A DNA stretch of 64,000 nt from Bacillus manliponensis (GTDB taxonomy: Bacteria; Bacillota; Bacilli; Bacillales; Bacillaceae_G): the NCBI RefSeq assembly GCF_000712595.1, contig NZ_JOTN01000015.1, positions 1 to 64,000 of the forward strand. The letters are read 5' to 3'. Positions 51,277-60,836 of this stretch are shown one piece after another; the first letter of the stretch is position 1, and every line of letters begins with the position of its first letter. The position numbers were made by a program, and so were the translations under genes. The notes below the pieces were generated by a model. That model did no database searches. It worked only from the letters and a program-made list of their open reading frames with translations, and had not been told where the DNA came from.

Positions 51277-52737
51277 TTATTGCTGTTTCTTCGTAAATGT
51301 AAGTGGTTCTGAACTTAACATCGCTGGCATGTGCAAGTGAATAGTTTCGAATTCTCCTTTTGTATTCATATTGTATGACAGTAAGATTGTCATGTCATTT
51401 TGAAATAAATTGAACTGGGTGACAAACATGTCATAGTGATGATGCTGTAACGGAATATCCATTTCCATAAAGCGTGCATATAGTTGTTCATTTCGTTTGT
51501 ATACTTCTAATGTTTCATAAGCAGGGTGTTCGAATGTTCCTACATAGTCTTTCAATGGATGAGAAAGAGTTGTATTTTCGACTTGTTTTGGAAACCATTC
51601 ATTCATCGTTTGCATCATTTCTTTTAATTTCTCAGTATCTTTTACAGCACGTGTATGCCAATCAATTTCTTCTAATCCTAGCAGGGTATCATAAATATGA
51701 TTGGTTATATACATAGGGAATAGTGAACTTGTTGTATTGGTTAGTACGACAATACCGATATTTTCGTTTGGCATAAAGGAAGCAAATGCTGAGAATCCAT
51801 CAATCCCACCGCTATGGTGAATCATTTTGTAACCACGGTAGGCGCTAATGAACCAACCAAGGCCGTAGGAGTTTACTGGTGATTCAGGTGTAGAGAAGAT
51901 TGGTTGATCAGGAACCGGGTTGTGTGGTGCGTACATTTCTTGTAACAATTCTTTAGAAATAAGCTCGTGTTCTCCTGCTTTTCCTTCGTTAAGATGGAAA
52001 AGAATCCATTTAGACATATCTTCAATCGTTGAGTTCATACATCCTGCAGCGCCAACGACATCAATGTTACGAAATGGTATTTCGGTGATGCATTCTTCTT
52101 TTGAAATGTAAGGAAGCGCATAGTTGTCGGTGCGCTGTGAGTCCGTCACAGAGAAGTTTGTTTGATCCATTTGAAGTGGCTCTAAAATATGTTCTGTCAC
52201 ATATTCTTCCCAAGTTTGGTTTGTAATGTTTTCAGCAATGTAACCGAGCGTCGCATATGCTAAATTATTGTATAAAAAGGCGCTGCGAAACGGTGCATTA
52301 AGCGGTAAATGCTTCATTTTTTCAGCGATGTCTTTTCGTGTAAGAGAAGAATTGGCCCAAAGGATGTCATGGCGGTCAATGCCTAAGCGGTGACAAGCAA
52401 AATCACGTGCGGTAACATGTTCACTTGCAAGCGAATCGGAAAGTGCGAAAGAAGGGATATAAGATCGTACTGGGGCGTCCCATTCAAATTTTTGTTGCTG
52501 TGCTAATAAGCTTAAAGAAAGGGTACCAAACGCTTTTGTGGTGGAACCAATTGCAAATCTTGTTTGCGGTGTGACAGGTTCTTTCTTTTCTAAGTTTCGA
52601 TAGCCAAAACCTTTTGAAATGATTACCTCACTATCTTTCATCACCGCTACAGCGGCACCAGTAACATGTAAATCTTTCATCATTTTTTCTATCATTTCAT
52701 ATAGCTTCCCAACAAGAAGAGTTCCAGTTTTCGTCAT
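51277..52737 (-). CDS. Serine hydrolase, beta-lactamase/PBP4* family
   Basis: This 486-aa protein of the class C beta-lactamase fold has the SxxK motif in AIGSTTKAFG (near residue 70), the tyrosine motif in FLYNNLAYATLGY (YNN, near residue 160), and HHSGGIDGF (the KTG-equivalent HSG). A C-terminal DUF3471-like beta domain follows (about 375-480). No signal peptide, so it is probably cytosolic; relatives are D-aminopeptidases, esterases or PBP4*. Start 52737 is chosen because GGAGGT lies 7 nt upstream. Confidence 0.88.
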   Translation of the reverse strand: MTKTGTLLVGKLYEMIEKMMKDLHVTGAAVAVMKDSEVIISKGFGYRNLEKKEPVTPQTRFAIGSTTKAFGTLSLSLLAQQQKFEWDAPVRSYIPSFALSDSLASEHVTARDFACHRLGIDRHDILWANSSLTRKDIAEKMKHLPLNAPFRSAFLYNNLAYATLGYIAENITNQTWEEYVTEHILEPLQMDQTNFSVTDSQRTDNYALPYISKEECITEIPFRNIDVVGAAGCMNSTIEDMSKWILFHLNEGKAGEHELISKELLQEMYAPHNPVPDQPIFSTPESPVNSYGLGWFISAYRGYKMIHHSGGIDGFSAFASFMPNENIGIVVLTNTTSSLFPMYITNHIYDTLLGLEEIDWHTRAVKDTEKLKEMMQTMNEWFPKQVENTTLSHPLKDYVGTFEHPAYETLEVYKRNEQLYARFMEMDIPLQHHHYDMFVTQFNLFQNDMTILLSYNMNTKGEFETIHLHMPAMLSSEPLTFTKKQQ

Positions 52738-52978
52738 GCGCGTTACCTCCAAATATGAATTTTACTGCCACCTTATAGTTTCGGGGTGAGTGGGAGAAAA
52801 CCTTTTGACAGGAAGTAGAATTAAGAAATTTGTAAGAATTTATAGAGGAAAGCACGTGCAAGAAATCATTTTTTGAAAAGAACAATAGAGAAAATTTTAA
52901 AAGTATGCTTTCTATCATTATGTGGTCATGTATGATACACTCCAATAGAAAAAGTTGCGAAAGAGGGTTTTCTTACAT

Positions 52979-53935
52979 ATGAAACATGCAGAGTATGAAT
53001 ATCTAGATTTATGCCGTCACGTAATGGAGAACGGAACAAAAAAAGAAGATCGTACAGGAACTGGTACGGTTTCCGTATTTGGTTATCAAATGCGTTTTGA
53101 CCTGAGTAAAGGGTTTCCGTTATTGACGACAAAGCGTGTTCCGTTTCGCTTAGTAGCAAGTGAGCTTCTTTGGTTCATGAAAGGTGATACAAACATTCGT
53201 TACCTACTGCAGCACAATAATAACATTTGGAACGAATGGGCTTTCAAAAACTGGGTAGAAAGTGATGCGTATGATGGACCAGATATGACAAACTTTGGCC
53301 TTCGTTCACAAGAAGATGAGGCGTTCCGAATTCAATATGAAGAGCAGATGGAAATCTTTAAAAAAAATATTTTAGAGGATGATGTGTTTGCGGAGCGTTA
53401 CGGTTATTTAGGTGATGTATACGGAAAGCAATGGCGCGCATGGAAAACAACTGCAGGAGAAACAATTGATCAGTTAAAGGACGTTATTGAAATGATTAAG
53501 AAAAATCCTGATTCCCGTAGGCTAATTGTTTCTGCATGGAACCCAGAAGATGTACCAACGATGGCATTACCGCCTTGCCATACATTATTCCAGTTTTATG
53601 TGGCGGATGGGAAGTTATCTTGTCAACTGTATCAAAGATCAGGTGACATTTTCCTCGGAATTCCATTTAACATTGCAAGCTATTCGTTATTAACACATCT
53701 TATTGCACACGAGTGCGGACTTGAAGTAGGTGAGTTCGTTCATACAATTGGTGATGCACATATTTATACGAACCATTTTGAACAAATTGAAAAGCAATTA
53801 GCTCGTGATCCGCGTCCGTTCCCAGTATTAAAGTTAAATAAAGATGTAACATCTGTGTTTGATTTTGAGATGGATGACCTTACATTAGAAGGATATGATC
53901 CACACCCAGCAATTAAAGCACCAGTTGCGGTATAA
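52979..53935 (+). CDS. thyA: Thymidylate synthase ThyA
   Basis: This 318-aa enzyme methylates dUMP to dTMP using methylene-tetrahydrofolate. Signature: [15 protein letters not shown], catalytic cysteine in [33 protein letters not shown] and HIYTNHFEQ. It includes the roughly 50-residue insertion (residues about 90-140) seen in the longer ThyA enzymes. The start at 52979 has GAGGG about 12 nt upstream; the in-frame TTG at 52955 adds 8 residues not expected in the family. Followed after 13 bp by dfrA, the enzyme regenerating its folate product. Confidence 0.96.
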   Translation: MKHAEYEYLDLCRHVMENGTKKEDRTGTGTVSVFGYQMRFDLSKGFPLLTTKRVPFRLVASELLWFMKGDTNIRYLLQHNNNIWNEWAFKNWVESDAYDGPDMTNFGLRSQEDEAFRIQYEEQMEIFKKNILEDDVFAERYGYLGDVYGKQWRAWKTTAGETIDQLKDVIEMIKKNPDSRRLIVSAWNPEDVPTMALPPCHTLFQFYVADGKLSCQLYQRSGDIFLGIPFNIASYSLLTHLIAHECGLEVGEFVHTIGDAHIYTNHFEQIEKQLARDPRPFPVLKLNKDVTSVFDFEMDDLTLEGYDPHPAIKAPVAV

Positions 53936-53948
53936 AGGAGGAAAATAT

Positions 53949-54437
53949 ATGATTTCTTTACTTGTAGCAATGGATAAAAATCGTGTGATTGGAAAGGACA
54001 ACGACTTACCATGGCGTCTTCCTGCTGATCTAGCTTATTTTAAAACGGTAACGATGGGTCATCATATCATTATGGGAAGGAAGACATTTGAATCCATTGG
54101 ACGACCGTTACCAGGAAGAACAAATGTAGTTATTACGCGTAATAAAGATTATAAGGTAGAAGGCTGTCAAGTCATTCATGCAATTGATGATGTGAAAAAA
54201 ATGAGTGAAGAGACAAATGAAGAGCTGTTTGTTATTGGCGGAGCGGAAATCTTTAAAGAAGTTCTTTCATTTGCGGATCGTTTATATATTACAAAAATTG
54301 AAGAAGAATTTGAAGGCGATACGTTTTTCCCAGAAGTAAATGAGAACGAGTGGGAAGAAGTATTTATGGAACAAGGTGTTACAGATGAGAAAAATCCGTA
54401 TACGTATTACTTCTGTCGATATGAAAAGAAAAAATAA
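53949..54437 (+). CDS. dfrA: Dihydrofolate reductase
   Basis: This 162-aa enzyme reduces dihydrofolate with NADPH. Motifs: VAMDKNRVIGKDNDLPWRLPADLAYFK (with the catalytic Asp in DNDLPW), GRKTFESIGRPLPGR, NKDYKVEG, VIGGAEIFKE and LYITKIEEEFEGDTFFP. Length and order are standard. Ribosome site AAAGGAGG. Together with thyA it forms the thymidylate cycle operon. Confidence 0.97.
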   Translation: MISLLVAMDKNRVIGKDNDLPWRLPADLAYFKTVTMGHHIIMGRKTFESIGRPLPGRTNVVITRNKDYKVEGCQVIHAIDDVKKMSEETNEELFVIGGAEIFKEVLSFADRLYITKIEEEFEGDTFFPEVNENEWEEVFMEQGVTDEKNPYTYYFCRYEKKK

Positions 54438-54472
54438 AAGGAAGGTTGGTTTGATGCCAACCTTCCTTTTTT
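54436..54472. terminator. Bidirectional terminator after dfrA, overlapping the next stop
   Basis: AAAAGGAAGGTTGG pairs with CCAACCTTCCTTTT around TTTGATG; a T run follows. The minus-strand CPBP gene ends at 54471, within the element. Confidence 0.88.
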
Positions 54473-55172
54473 AGCTGAGTGCAGTTAAAGTTATTGCCAG
54501 TCCGTTAAAGAAAGCGTGAATTACCATCGCTGGAATGATGGAACCTGATTTTTCATATGTCCAAGCAAATACAAGACCAGAGATAAAGTTCATAGGTAAC
54601 GCATTATATGTAGGAATGTGTACGAGTGTAAAGATAAGTGCGCTACATAGCAAGGAACTTGTGACACCAAGCCTACCTCGTAACCATTTATATAGAAATC
54701 CTCTGTATAAAATTTCTTCATAAAATGGTGAAATAATAACCGCAGAAATAAAAGCGATTGAAAATGTAAATGGTGTAATTTGCATTTGAAGACTATCTGT
54801 TTTACTATTTTCAGCATTAATGCCAATTATGTCCATCACAACTACAGTGGCAATACTTAAAATAACAAGTATAATGGTCCAGTATATAGTAGGGAGCCAG
54901 TATCCTTTAGGGAAGTGCAAGCCAATATGACGCCATGAGAGTTGAAATGGTTTTAAAGTAATATAGTAGATCGCAAGTAGAAATGTGACGGCCATAAAGA
55001 ACCCGGTAAGAGTACCTGCGTATAATGAATTTTGAAACATTGAGTAGAGTTGTCTTTGAAGTAAATATTCTAAGAAGAACGGGACAAAGATGAAGAAGAA
55101 ACTAAGAATGAGTAAAAACTCTTTTTTGGACCATTTTGTGTTTGCTTGTATTACCTGTTCTTTTACAATCAT
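54471..55172 (-). CDS. CPBP intramembrane metalloprotease
   Basis: This 233-aa protein has six or so helices and the CAAX-protease/bacteriocin-processing motifs: EEILYRGFLYKWLR (EExxxR, near residue 145), FTLVHIPTYN (His, motif 2) and VIHAFFNG (His, motif 3). Ribosome site AAGGGGGT. Such enzymes cleave membrane substrates or confer bacteriocin self-immunity; the substrate is unknown. It is divergent from the PBP gene. Confidence 0.87.
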   Translation of the reverse strand: MIVKEQVIQANTKWSKKEFLLILSFFFIFVPFFLEYLLQRQLYSMFQNSLYAGTLTGFFMAVTFLLAIYYITLKPFQLSWRHIGLHFPKGYWLPTIYWTIILVILSIATVVVMDIIGINAENSKTDSLQMQITPFTFSIAFISAVIISPFYEEILYRGFLYKWLRGRLGVTSSLLCSALIFTLVHIPTYNALPMNFISGLVFAWTYEKSGSIIPAMVIHAFFNGLAITLTALS

Positions 55173-55336
55173 TTGAATACCCCCTTATATATGTATTATA
55201 TAAAATGACGTAACGTCACTTTCAAGTAAATTAGATAGATTTTTAAATATTATGTTCCTAAGATAACTGAAGAAATTTTGAAAAGAAGTAATCTGTGGTA
55301 TAATTTTCCTTGCGAACTGAAAAGGGGGAAGCTATT

Positions 55337-57331
55337 TTGAAAAAGATATGGGGCTCACTTCTTCTTTGCTCATCGCTGTTGTTAGTTGGATGCGGTCAAG
55401 AAGAAAAACCAGAAGAAGCATTTCATACATATATGAAAGATTGGAACAACCAAAAATTTGAAAGCATGTACGATCAGTTGTCAGAAGAGGCGAAAAAGTC
55501 GATTGAAAAAGATGCTTTCGTACAAAAATATGAAAATATTTATGGTGGTATCAAAGTTGAAAATTTGAAAGTAAAAGAGGTAAAACAAAAGGAAGCAATA
55601 GAAGTTAAAGGAGAGGCGGCTGAAATTCCTTATCAAGTAAGCATGGATACAGTCGCAGGAGAAGTGACATTTAAAGAAACAGCGAAGTTAGTAAAAGAAA
55701 AAGATGGTAAAGAAGAAGCATGGAAAGTAGAATGGGATCCGTCGTTTATTTTTCCAACTATGAGAAAAGACGATAAAGTCCGTGTGAAAACTGCACCAGC
55801 AAAACGCGGCGAAATTTATGACCGAAATGGTGAAGGGTTAGCGGTTAATGGGCAAGCACAGGAGTTTGGAATTATTCCAGGTGAATTAGATGAAAACGCA
55901 CAGCAGACAAAAGAAGAATTAGGAAAGTTACTTCATATGTCAGTTGAAGAAATTGATAAGAAACTTTCTGCAAAATGGGTAAAACCTGAATATTTTGTGC
56001 CACTTGGTATGTTGCGAGATGGTTCAGAGAATACAGATCTTTTATCAAAGCCAGGGGTGACGTCTCGTACTGTTGAGGTACGTACATATCCACTCGGTGA
56101 AGCGGCAGCACATTTAACAGGTTATATGGGTAAGGTAACCGCAGATGACTTAAAGACATTAGAGAAAAAAGGATATCGAGCAGACGAACCTGTTGGGAAA
56201 ACAGGTCTTGAGAAAGTACTAGAGGATAAGTTGCGCGGCGAGGATGGCGGGCGTATTTATATTGAAGATGGAAATGGGAACGAAGTGAAGGAAGTTGCGA
56301 AAAAGGAACCAAAAGATGGAGAAAGTGTAACGTTAACAATTGACGGTACTCTGCAGCAAAAAGTATTTCATGAAATGAATGGAGAAGCAGGATCTAGTGC
56401 AGCCGTTCATCCGCAATCTGGTGAAGCGTTGGCACTTGTAAGTAGTCCTTCTTACGATCCGAACATCATGGTTCGTGGTTTATCACAAGAGCAGTGGAAT
56501 ACGTGGAATAATGATCCGAAAAAACCAATGACGAATCGTTTTACGAAAGCATACGCTCCCGGTTCCGTATTTAAACCAATTACAGGAGCAATCGGTCTTG
56601 AAACAGGAAAGCTGGATCCGAAAGAATCGCTTGAAATTCAAGGTTTACAATGGGCGAAAGATTCGTCTTGGGGTAAGTATTATGTAACACGCGTGAAAGA
56701 TGCAAGTCCAATTGATTTTGATAAAGCAATGATGTATTCGGATAACATTTATTTTGCACAGCAAGCGCTAAAAATGGGGAAAGATACGTTTGTGAAAGAA
56801 GCGAATAAGTTTGGTTTTGGTGAGAAGTTACCAATTGAATATGGATTCCAAGCTTCCCAATTAGCGACAGATGGTATTAAAAACGATATTCAACTTGCTG
56901 ATTCCTCATATGGTCAAGGAGAAGTGTTAATGACAACGCTTCATATGGCACTAGCATATGCACCGATTGTAAATGAAGGAAATATCTCTTCTCCACACTT
57001 GATGAAAGATGAGAAGAACATAAAAGTATGGAAAGAAAACCTTATTTCAGAAGGGAATCGCGAAATCTTAAAAAATTCCTTAATAAAAGTAATTAATGAT
57101 CCAGAAGGAACTGGGAAAATTGCGAAATTAGAAGGAGTTACACTCGCTGGAAAAACGGGTACGGCCGAACTAAAAGAATCAAAAGAGGCTGAAGGAAAAG
57201 AACTTGGGTGGTTTGTGGCGTTTGACGCAAACGAACCAAATATGATTGTTTCGATGATGATTGAAGATGTAAAAGGACGCGGCGGTAGTAATGTTCCTGG
57301 AGAAAAAATAAAGCATATTTTTGAAAAGTAA
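55337..57331 (+). CDS. pbpC: Lipoprotein penicillin-binding protein, MecA/PBP3-like transpeptidase
   Basis: This 664-aa class B PBP is anchored as a lipoprotein: signal MKKIWGSLLLCSSLLLVGCG, lipobox LVGC. An NTF2-like MecA_N domain follows (about 30-140), then the PBP dimerisation domain (about 155-330), then the transpeptidase with SxxK in APGSVFKP (near residue 415), SxN in YSDNIYF and KTG in LAGKTGTAE. It is the B. subtilis PbpC/staphylococcal MecA type, usually of low beta-lactam affinity. TTG at 55337 is chosen with AAAGGGGG upstream; an in-frame TTG at 55310 would put the signal peptide out of place. Intrinsic beta-lactam tolerance is an inference. Confidence 0.9.
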   Translation: MKKIWGSLLLCSSLLLVGCGQEEKPEEAFHTYMKDWNNQKFESMYDQLSEEAKKSIEKDAFVQKYENIYGGIKVENLKVKEVKQKEAIEVKGEAAEIPYQVSMDTVAGEVTFKETAKLVKEKDGKEEAWKVEWDPSFIFPTMRKDDKVRVKTAPAKRGEIYDRNGEGLAVNGQAQEFGIIPGELDENAQQTKEELGKLLHMSVEEIDKKLSAKWVKPEYFVPLGMLRDGSENTDLLSKPGVTSRTVEVRTYPLGEAAAHLTGYMGKVTADDLKTLEKKGYRADEPVGKTGLEKVLEDKLRGEDGGRIYIEDGNGNEVKEVAKKEPKDGESVTLTIDGTLQQKVFHEMNGEAGSSAAVHPQSGEALALVSSPSYDPNIMVRGLSQEQWNTWNNDPKKPMTNRFTKAYAPGSVFKPITGAIGLETGKLDPKESLEIQGLQWAKDSSWGKYYVTRVKDASPIDFDKAMMYSDNIYFAQQALKMGKDTFVKEANKFGFGEKLPIEYGFQASQLATDGIKNDIQLADSSYGQGEVLMTTLHMALAYAPIVNEGNISSPHLMKDEKNIKVWKENLISEGNREILKNSLIKVINDPEGTGKIAKLEGVTLAGKTGTAELKESKEAEGKELGWFVAFDANEPNMIVSMMIEDVKGRGGSNVPGEKIKHIFEK

Positions 57332-57336
57332 TGAGG

Positions 57337-57369
57337 AGAGATGCCTATGTTGATGGGCATCTCTTTTTT
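57337..57369 (+). terminator. Intrinsic terminator after the PBP gene
   Basis: AGAGATGCC and GGCATCTCT pair around TATGTTGATG, followed by six T. Confidence 0.85.
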
Positions 57370-57380
57370 AACATTACCAA

Positions 57381-57460
57381 CTTACTTTAAAAAAGTAACT
57401 ATTTTTTGTTGACATGTAAAACTTCTTTTTGTATTATTACTTATGTAAGGTAAGTCAATT
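57381..57460 (+). promoter_or_regulatory. azoR promoter with flanking dyads (HxlR/YodB-like operator candidate)
   Basis: A near-consensus promoter TTGACA (57409-57414), 17-bp spacer, TATTAT (57432-57437) is preceded by a palindrome ACTTACTTTAAAAAAGTAACT (57380-57400) and followed by ACTTATGTAAGGTAAGTC. AGTA/TACT dyads at a promoter of this kind resemble operators of HxlR-type thiol/quinone sensors, which control azoreductases in B. subtilis. The promoter is seen; the regulator is inferred. Confidence 0.55.
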
Positions 57461-57523
57461 ACTTTTTGAAATGAAATCTCGAATTAAAGATAATTAACTT
57501 GAAGAAAAAGGGAGAGAGCAGTT

Positions 57524-58159
57524 ATGAAAAAAGTATTATTTATTACAGCAAATCCAAACGGTGCAGAAGCATCATTTAGTATGGCAGCAGGGGAAGCATT
57601 TATAGAAGCATATAAATCTGCGAATCCAGCAGATGAAGTCACAACAATTGATTTGTTTAACACAGTTGTACCCGCTATTGACGGCGAAGTATTCGCTGCG
57701 TGGGGAAAACTTGGTGCTGGAGAAGGCTTTGAAACATTAACAGAAAGTCAACAAGCGAAAATTAGCGCAATGGGTACTAATTTAGAAACATTCATGCATG
57801 CAGATAAATATGTATTTGTAACACCAATGTGGAACTTTAGCTATCCGCCAGTTGTAAAAGCATACTTAGATAACTTAGCAATCGCTGGTAAAACATTTAA
57901 ATATACAGAAAATGGTCCAGTAGGTTTACTAGAAGGTAAAAAAGCTCTTCATATTCAAGCGACAGGTGGCGTTTACTCTGAGGGCCAATATGCTGCGGTG
58001 GACTTTGGACGTAATCATTTACAAACAGTATTAGGTTTTATGGGTGTAACAGATGTAGATTACATTGCGGTTGAAGGTATGGGTGCGAACCCAGCGGAGG
58101 CGCCAGCAATTAAAGAAGCAGCAATCAATAAAGCACGTGAAGTAGCGAAACGCTTCTAA
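57524..58159 (+). CDS. azoR: FMN-dependent NADH:quinone/azo reductase
   Basis: This 211-aa flavodoxin-fold reductase opens KKVLFITANPNGAEASFSMAAGEAF and carries the FMN-binding loop TPMWNFSYPPVVKAYLDNL, then HIQATGGVYSE. It is the AzoR family, which reduces quinones and azo compounds by two electrons. Length standard. Ribosome site AAAGGGAGAG. Its promoter region carries dyads (see the adjacent site), consistent with induction by electrophiles. Confidence 0.94.
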   Translation: MKKVLFITANPNGAEASFSMAAGEAFIEAYKSANPADEVTTIDLFNTVVPAIDGEVFAAWGKLGAGEGFETLTESQQAKISAMGTNLETFMHADKYVFVTPMWNFSYPPVVKAYLDNLAIAGKTFKYTENGPVGLLEGKKALHIQATGGVYSEGQYAAVDFGRNHLQTVLGFMGVTDVDYIAVEGMGANPAEAPAIKEAAINKAREVAKRF

Positions 58160-58183
58160 TTTTAAAAGTAGGATATATTGTAG

Positions 58184-58222
58184 AAAAAATGTCCAAACGC
58201 TTGTCGTTTGGACATTTTTTCT
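58184..58222 (+). terminator. Intrinsic terminator after azoR
   Basis: AAAAAATGTCCAAACG pairs with CGTTTGGACATTTTTT around CTTGT. Confidence 0.88.
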
Positions 58223-58282
58223 TCTTTTTCATCTATTTGTCTTGTATAATGAAGGACGGAATGATAATTGTGGAGGGTTAAT

Positions 58283-59002
58283 ATGATTCAGACGTTTTTT
58301 AAAATCTTTTATTTAATTTTAATCGTTATTTTCATTGCACCAAGAACGTGGCGTTTAAAAAAACAAGCACAAGTATTATCTCCTAAGGAGAAAGATCAGC
58401 TTGTGTATAAGACAACGAACTGGTTCGGAAAGAAAATGGTTGGTCTTACTCATTCAACGGTAGAAGTGAAAGGGTTAGATCATGTACCAGCGGATGAGCC
58501 AGTACTTGTTGTTTGTAATCATCAAAGTAATTTTGATATTCCAGTTTTACTTGGCTATTTAAATAAACCAATTGGATTTGTATCTAAAGTAGAAATGCAA
58601 AGGTTTCCGCTTGTACCGACATGGATGGAACTAATGAACTGTATCTTTATGGATCGTAGCGATCGTCGTCAATCTTTGCAAGCGATTAAAGACGGAATTG
58701 AAACGCTTAAAAAAGGGCACTCAATCGTTATTTTCCCAGAAGGAACACGCAGTAAGAATGGTGAAATGGCAGAGTTTAAAGCTGGTAGTTTTCACCTTGC
58801 AACGAAGGCAGGCGTGGCGATTTTGCCAGTAACAATTGATGGTACATATAATATCTTTGAAGCGAATGGGAATAAAATGAAGCCAGCTCATGTGACATTA
58901 ACGATTGGAAAGCCAATCACAAAAGAGCAGTATGAAGAGATGGATATGAAAGAGTTAGCGAAGCATACGCAAGATGTAGTTACGGCACCATTCAATAAAT
59001 AG
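58283..59002 (+). CDS. plsC: 1-acyl-sn-glycerol-3-phosphate acyltransferase (PlsC)
   Basis: This 239-aa membrane-bound acyltransferase has an N-terminal helix (FFKIFYLILIVIFIA), the catalytic H(x4)D motif in VCNHQSNFDIPVLL (near residue 75), glycerol-3-phosphate-binding FPEGTRSKNGE (near residue 153) and LPVTIDGTYNIF. It makes phosphatidic acid from lysophosphatidic acid. ATG 58283 follows GGAGGG at 5 nt. B. cereus-group genomes have more than one PlsC, so it may be a secondary one. Confidence 0.9.
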   Translation: MIQTFFKIFYLILIVIFIAPRTWRLKKQAQVLSPKEKDQLVYKTTNWFGKKMVGLTHSTVEVKGLDHVPADEPVLVVCNHQSNFDIPVLLGYLNKPIGFVSKVEMQRFPLVPTWMELMNCIFMDRSDRRQSLQAIKDGIETLKKGHSIVIFPEGTRSKNGEMAEFKAGSFHLATKAGVAILPVTIDGTYNIFEANGNKMKPAHVTLTIGKPITKEQYEEMDMKELAKHTQDVVTAPFNK

Positions 59003-59038
59003 AAAAAAGTCTCCGTTATTAAAAACGGAGACTTTTTT
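59003..59038. terminator. Shared terminator between plsC and hlyIII
   Basis: AAAAAAGTCTCCGTT and AACGGAGACTTTTTT form the stem; A and T runs on both sides make it work in both directions. Confidence 0.88.
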
Positions 59039-59685
59039 TATGCTGTTGGTAACACGTAAAATAATACGCAGAAAAACATCATTGTGCTGCCACCGAGTAC
59101 AAATACATGCCAAATCGCATGATTGAAGGGAAGTTTCTCCCATAAGAAGAAGATAGCACCAACGGAGTATAAAATACCGCCGATTAAGAGAAGGATAAAA
59201 CCTTCACCAGTTAAATTTTCATATAAAGGTTTAATGGCAACGATAATAAGCCAGCCCATCATGATATAAAACAATGTTGATAGTTTAATAAAGCGGCGCA
59301 CAAAAAAGATTTTGAAAACAATACCGCCAATTGCGAGTGCCCAAATGATAGCTAGTAATGTCCAGCCAAGAGGGCCTTTTAATGTAACAAGTAAAAATGG
59401 TGTATATGTGCCAGCGATAAATAAATAAATCGCAGAATGATCTAAAATAGTAAATAACTTCTCCACTTTTGGATGATGAATGCTATGTAACAATGTTGAA
59501 AATAAATAAAGTAAAAACATGCTTACGCCGTATATTGTAAAGGCAACGACAGCAGAAGCAGTACCGTGCTCAGCAGCGTGAATAATTAAAATAATTAACG
59601 CAGGTATACTTAAAATGGCACCGATACCATGAGTAATGGCGTTTGCAATCTCTTCTTTCATAAATTGGGACATTTTTTTCTTCAT
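59038..59685 (-). CDS. Hemolysin III / YplQ family membrane protein
   Basis: This 215-aa seven-helix PAQR-family protein has the first-helix signature IANAITHGIGAILSIPALI, His/Asp/Ser residues in LLHSIHHPKVEKLFTILDHSAIYLFIAGTYTPF, and a C-terminal HAIWHVFVLGGSTMMF. The His/Asp/Ser set is the putative zinc hydrolase site. The family includes B. cereus hemolysin III and B. subtilis YplQ. Whether it lyses cells is unknown. The stop lies in the shared terminator. Ribosome site AAAGGGGT. Confidence 0.88.
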   Translation of the reverse strand: MKKKMSQFMKEEIANAITHGIGAILSIPALIILIIHAAEHGTASAVVAFTIYGVSMFLLYLFSTLLHSIHHPKVEKLFTILDHSAIYLFIAGTYTPFLLVTLKGPLGWTLLAIIWALAIGGIVFKIFFVRRFIKLSTLFYIMMGWLIIVAIKPLYENLTGEGFILLLIGGILYSVGAIFFLWEKLPFNHAIWHVFVLGGSTMMFFCVLFYVLPTA

Positions 59686-59878
59686 TGTGTGACCCCTTTC
59701 TGCAAAACATGTATCGTAAGTGTAATTTTCTCTACCATATCATATACAAGAGAAATAGAAAATGAAAATTGTTTACATATTATATTTTCTAATTTTTTTG
59801 ATAAAAGAGTCCGGATACATTGACGTTTACGAAATTTTTTGACAAAATAAAATTAAGTGAAAATAAGGGGGAAGACAG

Positions 59879-60046
59879 ATGCCGATGAACATTGGATTTC
59901 CAGGCTTAATACTCATTTTAATACTTGCTTTAATTATTTTTGGACCGAAAAAATTGCCTGAAATTGGACGGGCGTTTGGAGAAACATTAAAAGAATTTAA
60001 AAAATCAGCAAAAGGTTTACATGATGATGTAGACGAAAAGAAATAA
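59879..60046 (+). CDS. tatA: Sec-independent translocase subunit TatA
   Basis: This 55-aa protein, [20 protein letters not shown] then [20 protein letters not shown], has the single helix, [11 protein letters not shown] hinge and amphipathic helix of TatA/E, with a short acidic-basic tail. Ribosome site AAGGGGGAAG. It lies 46 bp before tatC, so the pair is a minimal TatA-TatC twin-arginine translocase of Gram-positive type. A second ATG at 59885 is possible. Confidence 0.93.
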   Translation: MPMNIGFPGLILILILALIIFGPKKLPEIGRAFGETLKEFKKSAKGLHDDVDEKK

Positions 60047-60092
60047 AAGCTGACCCGGAAGTTGTAATGAGTAAGGAAATGTGGTGATAGAC

Positions 60093-60836
60093 ATGAATGA
60101 TCAAGAAATGAGTGTAGTGGAACACCTTGGTGAATTAAGAAAACGACTCATTATTACAGCGCTTTCGTTTTTGGTTTTTCTTATTGTTGGTTTTTCATAC
60201 ACGAAAGAAATTTATCAGTTTATTGTAAAAGACTTAGATATGAAATTAACAGTACTTGGACCGAGTGATATTTTATGGATTTATTTTGTTATCGCCGCTG
60301 TTTTTTCTATTGTTTGCACGATTCCAATTGCCGCATTGCAACTTTGGCTTTTCGTAAAGCCGGCGTTACTTCCGCATGAACAGAGGGCGACAATTTTATA
60401 CATACCAGCACTATTTTTATTATTTATTGGTGGCCTCTGTTTCGGATACTTTATTATTTTGCCGTTCGTCTTGCAATTTTTAATAGGGCTTGGAAGTGAT
60501 ATGTTTCAAACAATGTTTACAACAGAGAAATATTTCTCATTTGTAATGAATATGACGGTTCCGTTTGCGGTTATTTTTGAGTTGCCGGTCATAGCGATGT
60601 TTTTAACAAGTATTGGTATATTAAATCCAGTTCTTCTGCAGCAAGTAAGAAGGTATGCATACTTCGTTTTAATTGTTATTGCAGTATGTATTACACCACC
60701 AGACTTTGTTTCTGATTTTGCAGTAGCTATTCCGCTTCTTGTTATTTATGAATTAAGCATTACAGTATCGAAATTTGTATATAATCGAAAGTTAAAGAAG
60801 GAGTTACAGTCCTCTTCGCAAAGTGCTTCTGTATGA
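60093..60836 (+). CDS. tatC: Sec-independent translocase subunit TatC
   Basis: This 247-aa polytopic protein with six helices binds the twin-arginine signal peptide. The N-terminus MNDQEMSVVEHLGELRKRL is the typical motif, then ...FVKPALLPHEQR and LPFVLQFLIGLGSD, with FAVIFELPVIAMFL and CITPPDFVSDFAVAIPLLVIYE near the end. ATG at 60093 follows AAGGAAA; a GTG 12 bp upstream is possible. No Tat substrate gene is adjacent. Confidence 0.94.
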   Translation: MNDQEMSVVEHLGELRKRLIITALSFLVFLIVGFSYTKEIYQFIVKDLDMKLTVLGPSDILWIYFVIAAVFSIVCTIPIAALQLWLFVKPALLPHEQRATILYIPALFLLFIGGLCFGYFIILPFVLQFLIGLGSDMFQTMFTTEKYFSFVMNMTVPFAVIFELPVIAMFLTSIGILNPVLLQQVRRYAYFVLIVIAVCITPPDFVSDFAVAIPLLVIYELSITVSKFVYNRKLKKELQSSSQSASV

